Shown here: one piece after another, positions 40,812-50,584 of the stretch
Layout of the letters: each line of letters starts with the position of its first letter
Position numbering within the stretch: the first letter of the stretch is position 1
Assembly (NCBI GenBank): GCA_026645575.1
Contig: JAPKMW010000075.1
Location: forward strand, 1 to 56,847
Source of the DNA: Caldilineaceae bacterium
Lineage (GTDB): Bacteria; Chloroflexota; Anaerolineae; Caldilineales; Caldilineaceae
Direction of reading: 5' to 3'
DNA length: 56,847 nucleotides
Translations under genes and position numbers: made by a program
The notes under the pieces: generated by a model
Seen by the model: the letters and a program-made list of their open reading frames with translations, nothing else
Told to the model about the DNA's origin: nothing
The model's database searches: none

Positions 40812-42016
40812 GTTGGAAAGCATCCCGTCTACACTTAAACACGCTCTTTCAAAGCAGCGCAAGTTTACTCAATACAGCAGCACGCAAAGAGGTGGTGAGT
40901 CAACCAGCCCTTTTTCATAATACCCCAGTCGCTCCGCCGCAACCCAATATCGAATTGATGGAGGCGGAAGAGATTGTTGCTGAAGAGGTGGGGATTCGTC
41001 TGCACCAGGTACGAAAACGCTATGGCGAGGTGGGCGCGGCCAATGGCATCTCCTTTCATCTCCAACGCGGCCAGTTGATGGCGCTGCTTGGCCCTAGCGG
41101 CTGTGGCAAGACGACCACGTTACGGTTGATCGCCGGCTTTGAACAGGTGGACTCTGGCGAGGTCAAGATTAACGGTCAGTGCGTCGCCTGTCATCCGCAT
41201 GTCCATCTGCCGCCGGAAAAACGGCGCGTGGGCATGGTTTTTCAGGAGTATGCCCTCTTTCCCCACCTGACAGTGGCGCAGAATGTCGCCTTTGGGCTGC
41301 ACCATTACGGTGGCGACAAGACGAAGCGCGTAGCGGCGGTGCTGGATCTGGTGGGGTTGGCCGGACTAGAAAAACGGATGCCCAACGAGTTGAGCGGTGG
41401 TCAACAACAGCGGGTGGCGTTGGCGCGTGCCCTGGCGCCGGAACCGGATGTTGTGCTGTTGGATGAACCCTTTAGCAATTTAGATGCCGGGTTGCGGGTG
41501 CGGGTGCGCGCCGAGGTGCGGGCCATTTTGCGTGAAGCAAACGCCACCGCCATCTTTGTCACCCATGACCAGGAAGAGGCGCTCAGTCTGGTCGATCAGG
41601 TGGCGGTGTTGATCAATGGCGTCGTCCAGCAGCAGGCTGCACCGCAACAGCTTTACATTCAGCCGGCCAATCGCCAGGTGGCCGAGTTTTTGGGTGATGT
41701 CAACTTTCTGCCGGGTCAGGCAACGGGCAAGGTGGCTGAATGTACACTCGGTCGGCTGGCAACGCTCAACGAAAACCAAGGCGCCGTCGATGTCCTGTTG
41801 CGTCCCGAAAATATCCACGCCGAACCTTCCACTACGCCCACCAATTGTCAGGTGCAACAGGTTCTCTTCTTTGGTCACGACCAACTGGTCACTGTCCAGT
41901 TTGACACTGGCCTCCGCCTTCGTGTACGCGCCGACGCCTTCCAACAATTCCAAACCGGTCAGGCCGTACAACTGCGGGTGAAAGGGCCGGTCATGGCGTA
42001 TCCACGTGCTGAGTGA
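40808..42016 (+). CDS. ABC transporter ATP-binding protein (FbpC/PotA-type)
   Basis: This 402-aa ATPase has Walker A GPSGCGKTT (residues 95-103), signature LSGGQQQRVALARAL, Walker B VVLLDEPFSNLD and the H-loop VTHDQEEA. The C-terminal TOBE-like region (VDVLLRPENIHAE) is present, as in FbpC/PotA-type proteins. It has an extra N-terminal 60 residues or so ahead of the ATPase domain; the start is a GTG overlapping the permease stop (GTGA). It powers the permease encoded just upstream. Confidence 0.93.
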   Translation: MSWKASRLHLNTLFQSSASLLNTAARKEVVSQPALFHNTPVAPPQPNIELMEAEEIVAEEVGIRLHQVRKRYGEVGAANGISFHLQRGQLMALLGPSGCGKTTTLRLIAGFEQVDSGEVKINGQCVACHPHVHLPPEKRRVGMVFQEYALFPHLTVAQNVAFGLHHYGGDKTKRVAAVLDLVGLAGLEKRMPNELSGGQQQRVALARALAPEPDVVLLDEPFSNLDAGLRVRVRAEVRAILREANATAIFVTHDQEEALSLVDQVAVLINGVVQQQAAPQQLYIQPANRQVAEFLGDVNFLPGQATGKVAECTLGRLATLNENQGAVDVLLRPENIHAEPSTTPTNCQVQQVLFFGHDQLVTVQFDTGLRLRVRADAFQQFQTGQAVQLRVKGPVMAYPRAE

Positions 42017-42150
42017 ACCGTGGCTTCGACGTGAACTCAGCCGAACGTTGCGTGTTGCGTGTTGCGTGAACTATAATAGTTCCATCATTTTTCGTTGGCA
42101 ACCTGTTGGTGAAAACCAAGCTTAGGGTCCGTAAAAATATAACTTACACT

Positions 42151-42209
42151 GCTCTAGGCGAGTCCGTGACTCGCAAAGGCGTAGGGCGAGTCACGGACTC
42201 GCCTAGAGC
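42151..42209. terminator. Perfect 24-bp hairpin
   Basis: Perfect arms GCTCTAGGCGAGTCCGTGAC... (42151-42174 and 42186-42209) flank an 11-base loop, in the gap between the ABC operon and zwf. It is enclosed by a second inverted pair, CGTGTTGCGTGAAC near 42057-42070 and its complement near 42261-42275. The gap is otherwise empty. Confidence 0.7.
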
Positions 42210-42308
42210 AACAACGACTTCTTTTACGGCTCCTTCGGAACACATATCACGTTGTCACGGTTCACGCAACACGAATCACGAATCACGAATCACGCAGCAA
42301 GGATTCCC

Positions 42309-43859
<1,551 letters not shown>

Positions 43860-43889
43860 GCTTATTACAGTAGATAGACTTGGTGTGTT

Positions 43890-44753
43890 ATGGATGAGTT
43901 GGTAAACAAATTATCACAGTGGGTATCCGTAAGCAGCGACGCAATTGATGCTTGTTTAGAACTTACTGCACCATTTTTACTCGAAAAACCAACAATTGAT
44001 CCAAAATTACAATGGATTCTTCGATACTTAGCTTTAAGTTGTAATACAACAAGCATTAGTTCGTTATTGTTGATAAACCAGGCTCAATTATGGGACGCGG
44101 AAATTCTTCTACGTTCGGTTACTGAGGGAACTATTAAATATGTCTTTCTTTGCCTTGGCAATGACCTGGAATTGAGCGAAAAAGCAACTGAGTACCTTGA
44201 GTCATTACCTGAGCTTGATGAACTTACAAGCCATAAACGAATCGAATCGTTTTTGGCTAACGTAGGAAACCCAGACGCACCAGAATGGGATATACTGAAA
44301 AATGAACTTCTCAGCCCAGCAGAATTTACCAATCTTCAGAGCAAATACCCAAGAAGGACTGCGGATGCTCTTAGGCAAAAATGGTCATTTAATGAAATAG
44401 GAAGAGTGTTATCTGAGTCAAACTCCCAAATTCCCGATTTTGAGGGATTGCGTCGCCTATTCGCTTACTCTTATGGCTTATCAAGCCATTTCATACATCA
44501 GGACGGAACAGCAATCAAAATTAGGTGGCACCAGGGGAAACCTAAAGAGGAAGGTTTTGCCGAAACTGGTCTTGCGCTTGCTGCACGCCAATTAAATGAT
44601 TTGTTGATAATGGCTAATTTTCGATGTGCCATGACGTTCAAAGTGCATAAGGCACAAGCAAAGCCTGTATTTGAGCTTTTTGAATCTTGGCAAGACTTTT
44701 TTAAGGAGCTAGCAACTGTGCGGCAAGAGTGGTGGGATTCTCGGCAGACATAA
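43890..44753 (+). CDS. Hypothetical protein, DUF5677-like
   Basis: This 287-aa protein is mostly helical and resembles the DUF5677 proteins, with conserved-looking blocks INQAQLWDAEILLRSVTEG and YSYGLSSHFIHQDG. No membrane segment or signal peptide. The Ser-His-x-x-His-type pattern (SSHFIHQDG) suggests a polar active site or a metal site; a HEPN-like fold is a possibility. The codon use is more AT-rich than the flanking genes (long runs of A and T codons), which suggests transfer. It begins a lower-GC stretch that includes the XisI and hydrolase genes. Confidence 0.6.
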   Translation: MDELVNKLSQWVSVSSDAIDACLELTAPFLLEKPTIDPKLQWILRYLALSCNTTSISSLLLINQAQLWDAEILLRSVTEGTIKYVFLCLGNDLELSEKATEYLESLPELDELTSHKRIESFLANVGNPDAPEWDILKNELLSPAEFTNLQSKYPRRTADALRQKWSFNEIGRVLSESNSQIPDFEGLRRLFAYSYGLSSHFIHQDGTAIKIRWHQGKPKEEGFAETGLALAARQLNDLLIMANFRCAMTFKVHKAQAKPVFELFESWQDFFKELATVRQEWWDSRQT

Positions 44754-44796
44754 GTATAATCAGAGTTATATATGACTTGGTATAGACAATTGTCAG

Positions 44797-45132
44797 ATGG
44801 ATAAATTAAATCACTACCGTACCTTGGTCAAACAGATCATCTCTCATCATGCTGAACGTCCACCCAGTGTAGGGCAAATTGAGACGCTCCCGGTCTTTGA
44901 TGATCAAAATAACCAATACTTTCTGGTTGATTTTGGCTGGAATCGCATGGGGCGCGTACATTCGGTGATTCTTCATCTGCAAATCAAGAATAACAAAGTG
45001 TGGATTGAGCGTGATGGCTTTGAAGAAGGGATTGCCAACGAATTAGTGGAGACCGGCATTCCCAAAGAAGACATTGTATTAGCCTTTTACCGTCCTGAAC
45101 GGCGTGCAATTACAGAATTTGCGGTCACATAA
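44797..45132 (+). CDS. XisI-family protein
   Basis: This 111-aa protein is a clear XisI, named for an accessory factor of fdxN-element excision in cyanobacteria. The blocks LPVFDDQNNQYFLVDFGWNRM, RVHSVILHLQIKNNKVWIERDG and GIPKEDIVLAFYRPERRAIT are diagnostic. XisI is usually encoded directly after XisH, a nuclease-like protein, but the upstream gene here is not XisH-like, so this is an orphan copy. No excisable element is visible. A role as a regulator or antitoxin-like partner is speculative. Confidence 0.9.
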   Translation: MDKLNHYRTLVKQIISHHAERPPSVGQIETLPVFDDQNNQYFLVDFGWNRMGRVHSVILHLQIKNNKVWIERDGFEEGIANELVETGIPKEDIVLAFYRPERRAITEFAVT

Positions 45133-45186
45133 ATATAGGCCCGGCTACGCCATTGGTTGAAGCGCAACCAGGATACAGGGGGTCAA

Positions 45187-45960
45187 ATGCCACCGATAGA
45201 GAAATATATCAACATGGACGGATACTCGCTCTACAGCAGAAGCAGCGGGTTAGGAAAACCGGCGGTGGTGTTCGAGAGTGGGCTTGGTGATAGTAGTGCG
45301 ATATGGCATATGGTTGAACCAATAGTGGCTAAACGCACCACCACCATCGTTTATGATCGGGCCGGGTTAGGTCGAAGTAGCAAAGCGCCATCGCCGCGCA
45401 CACTCGTAAATATGGTGGCAGATCTAAACACAGTGTTGACGCAACTTTCGATTGAGCCACCCTATATTTTAGTTGGTCATTCCCTTGGTGGATTACTGGT
45501 TCGGTTATACGCGGCCAGCTATCCAACGGCGGTGGCGGGGTTAGTGCTTGTTGATGCACCTCACGAACATCAGACGGAAGCCGCCCGAAAAATACTGTCT
45601 CCGCAAGCGTGGAGTTTTATTTCTAGCTTTTGGTCGCAGAATCCCGAAGACATTGATCTAGTCACAGAAATGAATCAACTCGATATGATTGCGACACGAC
45701 CAGAAATGCCACTACGTATGCTTGCAGCTACAGTCGTTCAATCACCACCCTTCGATCTACCCAAAGCGATTGCACAAGAAATCGAAAGCGTTGCAAGCCT
45801 TGTATTTCCGGCTTTTCAAACAAAGCTCCTAGAAACTTCTAAGCGAAGTCAATTGATCAGCGTGGAAGGTGCTAACCACTATATTCATCGACAGCGTCCA
45901 GATATAGTTATTGAAGCGATCGATACCCTACTCGCGCTCGTGCAAAGCCATGAGGAATAA
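45187..45960 (+). CDS. Alpha/beta hydrolase
   Basis: This 257-aa hydrolase has the nucleophile elbow VGHSLGG with S99 and a terminal NHYIHRQRP containing the likely catalytic His. The oxyanion-side motif FESGLGDSSAIW is also present. The ATG at 45187 follows GGGGG; a TTG start upstream is less likely. It is followed 11 bases later by a Baeyer-Villiger-type monooxygenase on the same strand, so it may hydrolyse the ester or lactone that enzyme makes. Substrate is unknown. Confidence 0.85.
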   Translation: MPPIEKYINMDGYSLYSRSSGLGKPAVVFESGLGDSSAIWHMVEPIVAKRTTTIVYDRAGLGRSSKAPSPRTLVNMVADLNTVLTQLSIEPPYILVGHSLGGLLVRLYAASYPTAVAGLVLVDAPHEHQTEAARKILSPQAWSFISSFWSQNPEDIDLVTEMNQLDMIATRPEMPLRMLAATVVQSPPFDLPKAIAQEIESVASLVFPAFQTKLLETSKRSQLISVEGANHYIHRQRPDIVIEAIDTLLALVQSHEE

Positions 45961-45971
45961 ACGAGGACGAC

Positions 45972-47423
45972 ATGACAACAACCCACGTTGACGTTCTAAT
46001 TGTTGGCGCAGGTCTTTCCGGGATCGCCGCCGCCTATTATTTGCAGAAACAGTGTCCGCGCAAAAGCTACACAATCTTGGAAGGCCGCGCCGCCATCGGT
46101 GGCACCTGGGATCTCTTCCGCTACCCGGGGGTGCGCTCGGATTCGGATATGTTCACGCTGGGTTATAGTTTTCGCCCGTGGCCGGAAGCCAAGGCGATTG
46201 CCGACGGGCCGTCGATCCTGAAGTATATTCGGGAAACAGCGGCGGCATATGGCATTGACCGGCAGATCCGCTACGAACATCGCGTGCGGCAGGCGGCGTG
46301 GTCTTCGGCGGATGCCCAGTGGACGGTAGAGGTCGAACGGGGGCCGGCGAAGGAGCTTGTTCAGGTTACCTGTAACTTCCTCTTTATGTGCAGCGGTTAC
46401 TATGACTACGCGCAAGGATACACGCCTATCTGGCCGGGAGTCGACCGCTTTCAGGGTCAGATCATCCACCCGCAGCAGTGGCCGAGCGATCTGGACTATA
46501 GCGGCAAGCGGGTGGTGGTTATCGGCAGCGGGGCGACGGCGGTGACGCTCGTGCCGGCAATGGCCGAACAGGCCGCGCATGTGACCATGCTCCAGCGTTC
46601 GCCGACCTACATGGTTTCCGGCCCCGCGCAGGATGTCTTTGCCGACCGGTTGCGTAAACAACTGCCGGCCCGGTTGGCCCATAGCCTGGCGCGCTGGAAG
46701 AGTATCCTCATGAGCATGTACTTGTATACTGCCGCCCGGCGCAAACCGGCAGAGGCCAAGGCGATGATCCTGCAAGGCATCCGCCACGAGCTTGGTCCCG
46801 ACTATGATGTCGATACCCATTTCTCGCCGCGCTACAACGTGTGGGATCAGCGGGTCTGCCTGGTGCCTGATGCCGATTTCTTCAAGGCGATGAAGGCGGG
46901 CAAAGTAGCGGTGGTCACGGATAAGATTGCCACCTTCACGGAAACCGGCATCCAATTGCAATCTGGTCAACATCTAGAGGCCGACATTATTGTGACAGCA
47001 ACCGGGCTGGTGATGAAGCTCTTTAGCGGCGTGCAACTGAGTATCGACGGTCAGCCGGTGGATTTGGGCAAAACGATGAGTTACAAGGGGTTGATGTTTA
47101 GCGACATTCCCAACCTGGCCTTTGTCGTCGGCTATACCAACGCCTCGTGGACGCTGAAGTGTGAGCTGGTCTGTCAGTATGTCTGTCGGCTGCTCAACTA
47201 CATGACGCGGCATGGCTATACGCATTGTATGCCCCGTCGCGACCCTGTCGTGACCGAGGAACCAATGCTCGATTTCACCTCCGGCTATGTCAAACGGGCG
47301 CTCGACCAGCTTCCGCACCAGGGATCGCGGCGGCCCTGGAAGCTCTATCAAAATTATCTGCTTGATCTGGTAACGCTGCGCTTTGGTAAGGTAGATGATG
47401 GGACGATGGCGTTTGTGCGGTAA
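45972..47423 (+). CDS. EthA-like flavin monooxygenase (Baeyer-Villiger type)
   Basis: This 483-aa enzyme has an FAD motif IVGAGLSGIAAAYYL (GxGxxG at 12-17), GGTWDLFRYPGVRSDSDM, the Baeyer-Villiger fingerprint F160-x-G-x-x-x-H166-x-x-x-W170-P171 and an NADPH motif VVVIGSGATAV. It converts ketones to esters or lactones and oxygenates sulfur compounds in relatives such as EthA. Length fits the EthA group (about 490). It directly follows an alpha/beta hydrolase, a common pairing for ketone breakdown. No signal peptide; cytoplasmic or membrane-associated. Confidence 0.92.
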   Translation: MTTTHVDVLIVGAGLSGIAAAYYLQKQCPRKSYTILEGRAAIGGTWDLFRYPGVRSDSDMFTLGYSFRPWPEAKAIADGPSILKYIRETAAAYGIDRQIRYEHRVRQAAWSSADAQWTVEVERGPAKELVQVTCNFLFMCSGYYDYAQGYTPIWPGVDRFQGQIIHPQQWPSDLDYSGKRVVVIGSGATAVTLVPAMAEQAAHVTMLQRSPTYMVSGPAQDVFADRLRKQLPARLAHSLARWKSILMSMYLYTAARRKPAEAKAMILQGIRHELGPDYDVDTHFSPRYNVWDQRVCLVPDADFFKAMKAGKVAVVTDKIATFTETGIQLQSGQHLEADIIVTATGLVMKLFSGVQLSIDGQPVDLGKTMSYKGLMFSDIPNLAFVVGYTNASWTLKCELVCQYVCRLLNYMTRHGYTHCMPRRDPVVTEEPMLDFTSGYVKRALDQLPHQGSRRPWKLYQNYLLDLVTLRFGKVDDGTMAFVR

Positions 47424-47588
47424 TAAGCTTTTCTTTGTTTTCTCGATTACCCAACTGACCAGTGGATGAACTCCCCAAGTGACGAGGGCAGCAGATGCTT
47501 TTTTGTGTTTAACTAGAAAGAAAAGTTTCTTTTACTCCTTACCTCAATTTACGACTTTCTTTACTAGCTAAACCCAAAAGGAGATCAT

Positions 47589-49049
47589 ATGTTTCCCTTT
47601 ATCATCTCCATTGCCGCCCACCATCCTCTACGCAAGTTATTTGTTGTTACCGCAGTAGCGCTGGGCCTACTACTCTGTTTACTCGGTATCAATCAAGCAG
47701 TTGCCCACTCGAACGACCCCATGTTCCCTGACGGCCTCGGTAGCATTGCCGGTGTGGTCCGCAATGAACAAGGAGACCCGCTGGCTGGCATCCGACTGAT
47801 CTTACAACTGCAAGGACAGTTTCCAAGTGTAACACGCGTCGTCACAACCACGGCAACCGGTGTATACACCATGCCGGTCTTACCACTTGGCATTTATAAG
47901 CTGCAAGCCTTTGATCCCAGCGGCGTCTATGGCACCCTCTATTATGGACAGGAGCCAACCGTAGCCGGAGCCAAAGAAATTCCAGTGGCAGGTAACCAGG
48001 TAACGAATATCAACTTTACGTTGGCGTCGGCCGTACAAGTGACGGGACATGTCACCATTTTGAACGAAGTTACGGCCACCAACGGCAATGTCACGGTCTA
48101 TGCACAGGTGGATGAAGCGTGGGCGTTTGTGGACACAAGTCCTATTACCCGCACCGGCGCCTACACCATCGAACACCTGCCGCCCGGCACATTTCGTTTC
48201 TGCGCTTCAATCACACTGGGCACCTATCCGTTTGATGGTTGCTATGGCGGTGCTACGCCCGCAACAGCCACGGATGTTACGGTCGCGCCCGGCGAAACCC
48301 TGGCCAATCTGGTGATTGTCATCGGTGAAAATCAGTATAATGGCAGCATTACCGGCACTGTTACAGCTAATGGCACGCCGTTGACTGGGATAAAGGTTAT
48401 GTTATACCGCTCACACTATCCTTACAGCGGGGTGTCACTGCTTACCTATGCGCTCACCGATGCCAGTGGTCATTACACACTCGGCGGCCTGCCTGATGGA
48501 ACCTATTATCTCCATTTTAGTGATTCTAATGGCGTCTATGCCGGCATCTACTACGCCGGTCAACTGATTGTAGACCGAGCACAACCGCTGCGCCTGGAGA
48601 ACAGCACTACCCTCGTGAATGTCAATCAAGCCCTGCAACAAGCCGGTTCCATTCAAGGCACAGTCCTGACGGGCAGTGGGCAACCGCTAGCCCATGCCAA
48701 AGTCCTGCCCTTTTACAATGATTATGGTTGGGTGGCACTCTTCACAAATTTTTATCCTACGAGCTATCCTGATCTCAGCACCACCACAGATGATGCGGGC
48801 CACTATCGACTCCGCCAACTCTGGCCCGGCACTTACCGAATCTGTGTACAGGGACCGAGTCCCTATCATGAATGTTATGGTGCAGAGGAGTCTCTTCCCG
48901 GGCAATCTGATGTCGATAAGGCGCAGGATATTGTCGTGCAGCCAGGGGCAGCCATTACGGGAATTGATCTGAGAGTAGGCCCAGATCATGTTATTTATTT
49001 GCCGCTCGCATTGCAATCTAGCCGCAAAGCAGTAGTAACCAGATCTTAA
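47589..49049 (+). CDS. Secreted protein with carboxypeptidase-regulatory-like repeats
   Basis: This 486-aa protein has a signal peptide (LFVVTAVALGLLLCLLGI, cleavage likely near VAHS) and four beta-sandwich repeats starting GSIAGVVRNEQGDPLAGIR, VQVTGHVTILNEV, GSITGTVTANGTPLTGIK and GSIQGTVLTGSGQPLAHAK. These resemble CarboxypepD_reg/SpaA-type Ig-like domains of surface proteins. The C-terminus is VIYLPLALQSS. A polypeptide of this kind is usually exported and attached to or released from the envelope. AAAGGAG precedes the ATG. The ligand is unknown. Confidence 0.8.
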   Translation: MFPFIISIAAHHPLRKLFVVTAVALGLLLCLLGINQAVAHSNDPMFPDGLGSIAGVVRNEQGDPLAGIRLILQLQGQFPSVTRVVTTTATGVYTMPVLPLGIYKLQAFDPSGVYGTLYYGQEPTVAGAKEIPVAGNQVTNINFTLASAVQVTGHVTILNEVTATNGNVTVYAQVDEAWAFVDTSPITRTGAYTIEHLPPGTFRFCASITLGTYPFDGCYGGATPATATDVTVAPGETLANLVIVIGENQYNGSITGTVTANGTPLTGIKVMLYRSHYPYSGVSLLTYALTDASGHYTLGGLPDGTYYLHFSDSNGVYAGIYYAGQLIVDRAQPLRLENSTTLVNVNQALQQAGSIQGTVLTGSGQPLAHAKVLPFYNDYGWVALFTNFYPTSYPDLSTTTDDAGHYRLRQLWPGTYRICVQGPSPYHECYGAEESLPGQSDVDKAQDIVVQPGAAITGIDLRVGPDHVIYLPLALQSSRKAVVTRS

Positions 49050-49247
49050 TAAAAATCCGGTTGCTACCCATTAAGTTCTTTGCAAAGTTTCGTCAAGTGG
49101 AAGGGGACCGACAACGGGCTACAGGTGAAGAACACCAGCGCCAGCGGGATGCGTCTGTTGGAGCAATACATCTTCCTGAACCCCAAACGCTTTCTTTCGT
49201 TGGCGCTTTGTGCTATCATAACGGCAATAGAGGAGATAGTAGACAAA

Positions 49248-49567
49248 ATGAGCAAACCGATCTGCTCGATCCGCACGACACCTGCTTTCGCCAGATGCTT
49301 TCCGAGCCAAAGACGGCGATGGACTTTGTGGCGAATTACCTGCCGGCGCCGGTGGTAGAATTGCTGGCGCAGTTGCGCATTGAGAAGGACCTTTTGTCGA
49401 TGCCAGGCTGCGCCAGCACTATGTGGATGGCCTCTAATCTCATCCACAAGCTGCCAACCATTTTGGGGTTGCTGGTCGAGATGGCGCAACAAGAGAGCGG
49501 CTTGGAGATGCTCTATACTCGGTCTGCCACCCCTGTGGTTCGCCTTCAGCACAGCCACAGCTTTTGA
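49248..49567 (+). pseudogene. Remnant of an Rpn-family (PD-(D/E)XK) nuclease/transposase-like gene
   Basis: Three frames hold pieces of one protein family. MSKP starts at 49248 after a GAGGAG. DPHDTCFRQMLSEPKTAMDF and VANYLPAPVVELL lie in a second frame, and VDARLRQHYVDGL ends with a stop in a third. The order D-P-H-D-T-x-F-x-Q-x-x, ANYLP and FVDARLRQHYVD is that of Rpn/YhgA-type nucleases. A C-terminal-like piece (LPTILGLLVEMAQQESGLEM) follows. At least two frameshifts and probably a deletion are present, so it is inactive. Confidence 0.75.
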
Positions 49568-49570
49568 CGG

Positions 49571-49600
49571 AAAGTTGGGTAGCATCTGCCCAACTTTTTT
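49571..49600 (+). terminator. Intrinsic terminator
   Basis: Arms AAAGTTGGG and CCCAACTTT flank a 9-base loop and are followed by a T-run. It ends transcription from the Rpn remnant side before the MazF gene. Confidence 0.85.
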
Positions 49601-49661
49601 GTTATAGCCCATTGATGGATATGCGTGGTTTGGCCTTCTTCATTCCAAATGGCAAGGAGAT

Positions 49662-50021
49662 ATGAACATTCAGCAAGGTGATATTTACTGGCTGCGTGTA
49701 GCAGAAGCAGGTGGCGCAGAAGCACCCTACGCCCACCCCTATGTCGTGATTCAGGAGGATGTGATTAACCGCAGCCGCGTGAACACCGTTGTGGTTTGTG
49801 CGTTGACCTCCAATCGCAAGCGAATGACAGAGCCAGGGAATGTCTTGTTGGAGGCTGGTGAAGCTGGTCTACCCAAGCAGAGTGTCGTCGTTGTCTCGCA
49901 GGTAGAGGCGGTGGAGAAGACGGCGTTAGGCGAGTATATCGGAACACTCAGCCAGGAGCGGATCGAGCAGATCTTTGCCGGGATGCGCTTTCAACAGAAC
50001 GCTTTTTTTGCCCAGGAGTAG
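49662..50021 (+). CDS. MazF/PemK-family mRNA interferase
   Basis: This 119-aa protein has the MazF fold: IQQGDIYWLRV, HPYVVIQEDVINRSRVNTVVVCALTS and SVVVVSQVEAVEK. The family cuts single-stranded RNA at specific short sequences and is normally held inactive by an antitoxin. No antitoxin gene overlaps or precedes it, so it is solitary here; an antitoxin could be encoded elsewhere or lost. AAGGAG precedes the ATG. A GNAT gene follows closely. Confidence 0.88.
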   Translation: MNIQQGDIYWLRVAEAGGAEAPYAHPYVVIQEDVINRSRVNTVVVCALTSNRKRMTEPGNVLLEAGEAGLPKQSVVVVSQVEAVEKTALGEYIGTLSQERIEQIFAGMRFQQNAFFAQE

Positions 50022-50030
50022 ACAAAAACC

Positions 50031-50540
50031 GTGAACATTCTTGCGACCGCACGTTTGACACTGCGCGAGTTAACCGAGGACGATGCCCCCTTTATCCTCA
50101 CTTTGTTGAATGATCCTGCCTTTATTCGCTTTATCGGCGACCGCAATGTGCGCACGCTAGATGATGCCCGCGCCTATCTCCAAAACGGGCCAATCGCCAG
50201 TTATCAGCGGCATGGCTTCGGGCTATACCTGGTGGAACAGAAGACCGATCAAACCCCGCTGGGTATGTGTGGCCTGATCAAGCGCGATACCTTGCCCGAT
50301 GTTGACATTGGCTATGCTTTCCTGCCTCAATTCAGGGGAGATGGCTATGCCTACGAAGCCGCCGCTGCGGTGCTGGCCTATGGCAAAGCGACAGTGGGAT
50401 TACAGCGCATTGTCGCTATTGTCACCCCCGATAATGAACGCTCGCTTCGCCTCCTGGATAAACTGGGGCTGACTTTTGAGCGAATGATCGCCTGGCCGGC
50501 AGATGGCTCAGAACTCAAGCTGTACGCCATTGAGTTCTAA
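50031..50540 (+). CDS. GNAT acetyltransferase (RimJ/RimL type)
   Basis: This 169-aa acetyltransferase has LTLRELTEDDAPFILTLLND, GMCGLIKRD, IGYAFLPQFRGDGYAYEA and IVTPDNERSLRLLDKLGL, the order typical of RimJ/RimL proteins that acetylate N-termini or small amines with acetyl-CoA. The start is GTG at 50031, ten bases after the MazF stop. It may be co-transcribed with MazF. The acceptor is unknown. Confidence 0.88.
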   Translation: MNILATARLTLRELTEDDAPFILTLLNDPAFIRFIGDRNVRTLDDARAYLQNGPIASYQRHGFGLYLVEQKTDQTPLGMCGLIKRDTLPDVDIGYAFLPQFRGDGYAYEAAAAVLAYGKATVGLQRIVAIVTPDNERSLRLLDKLGLTFERMIAWPADGSELKLYAIEF

Positions 50541-50584
50541 TTTGGAACTGCCGTGTGAATAGCTGGGCTGAAGGAGTTTTTATC

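Noticed and set aside
6931..42209. Integron attC sites for the long palindromes
   Set aside because: No integrase or attC core triplet is seen; arms are perfect, unlike attC.
45996..46973. Minus-strand open frame of 325 codons
   Set aside because: It is opposite the EthA-like monooxygenase; arginine-rich composition is typical of an antisense shadow.
49061..49567. 168-codon open frame after the secreted protein
   Set aside because: It is one frame through the Rpn remnant with a non-homologous N-terminal part, not an intact gene.
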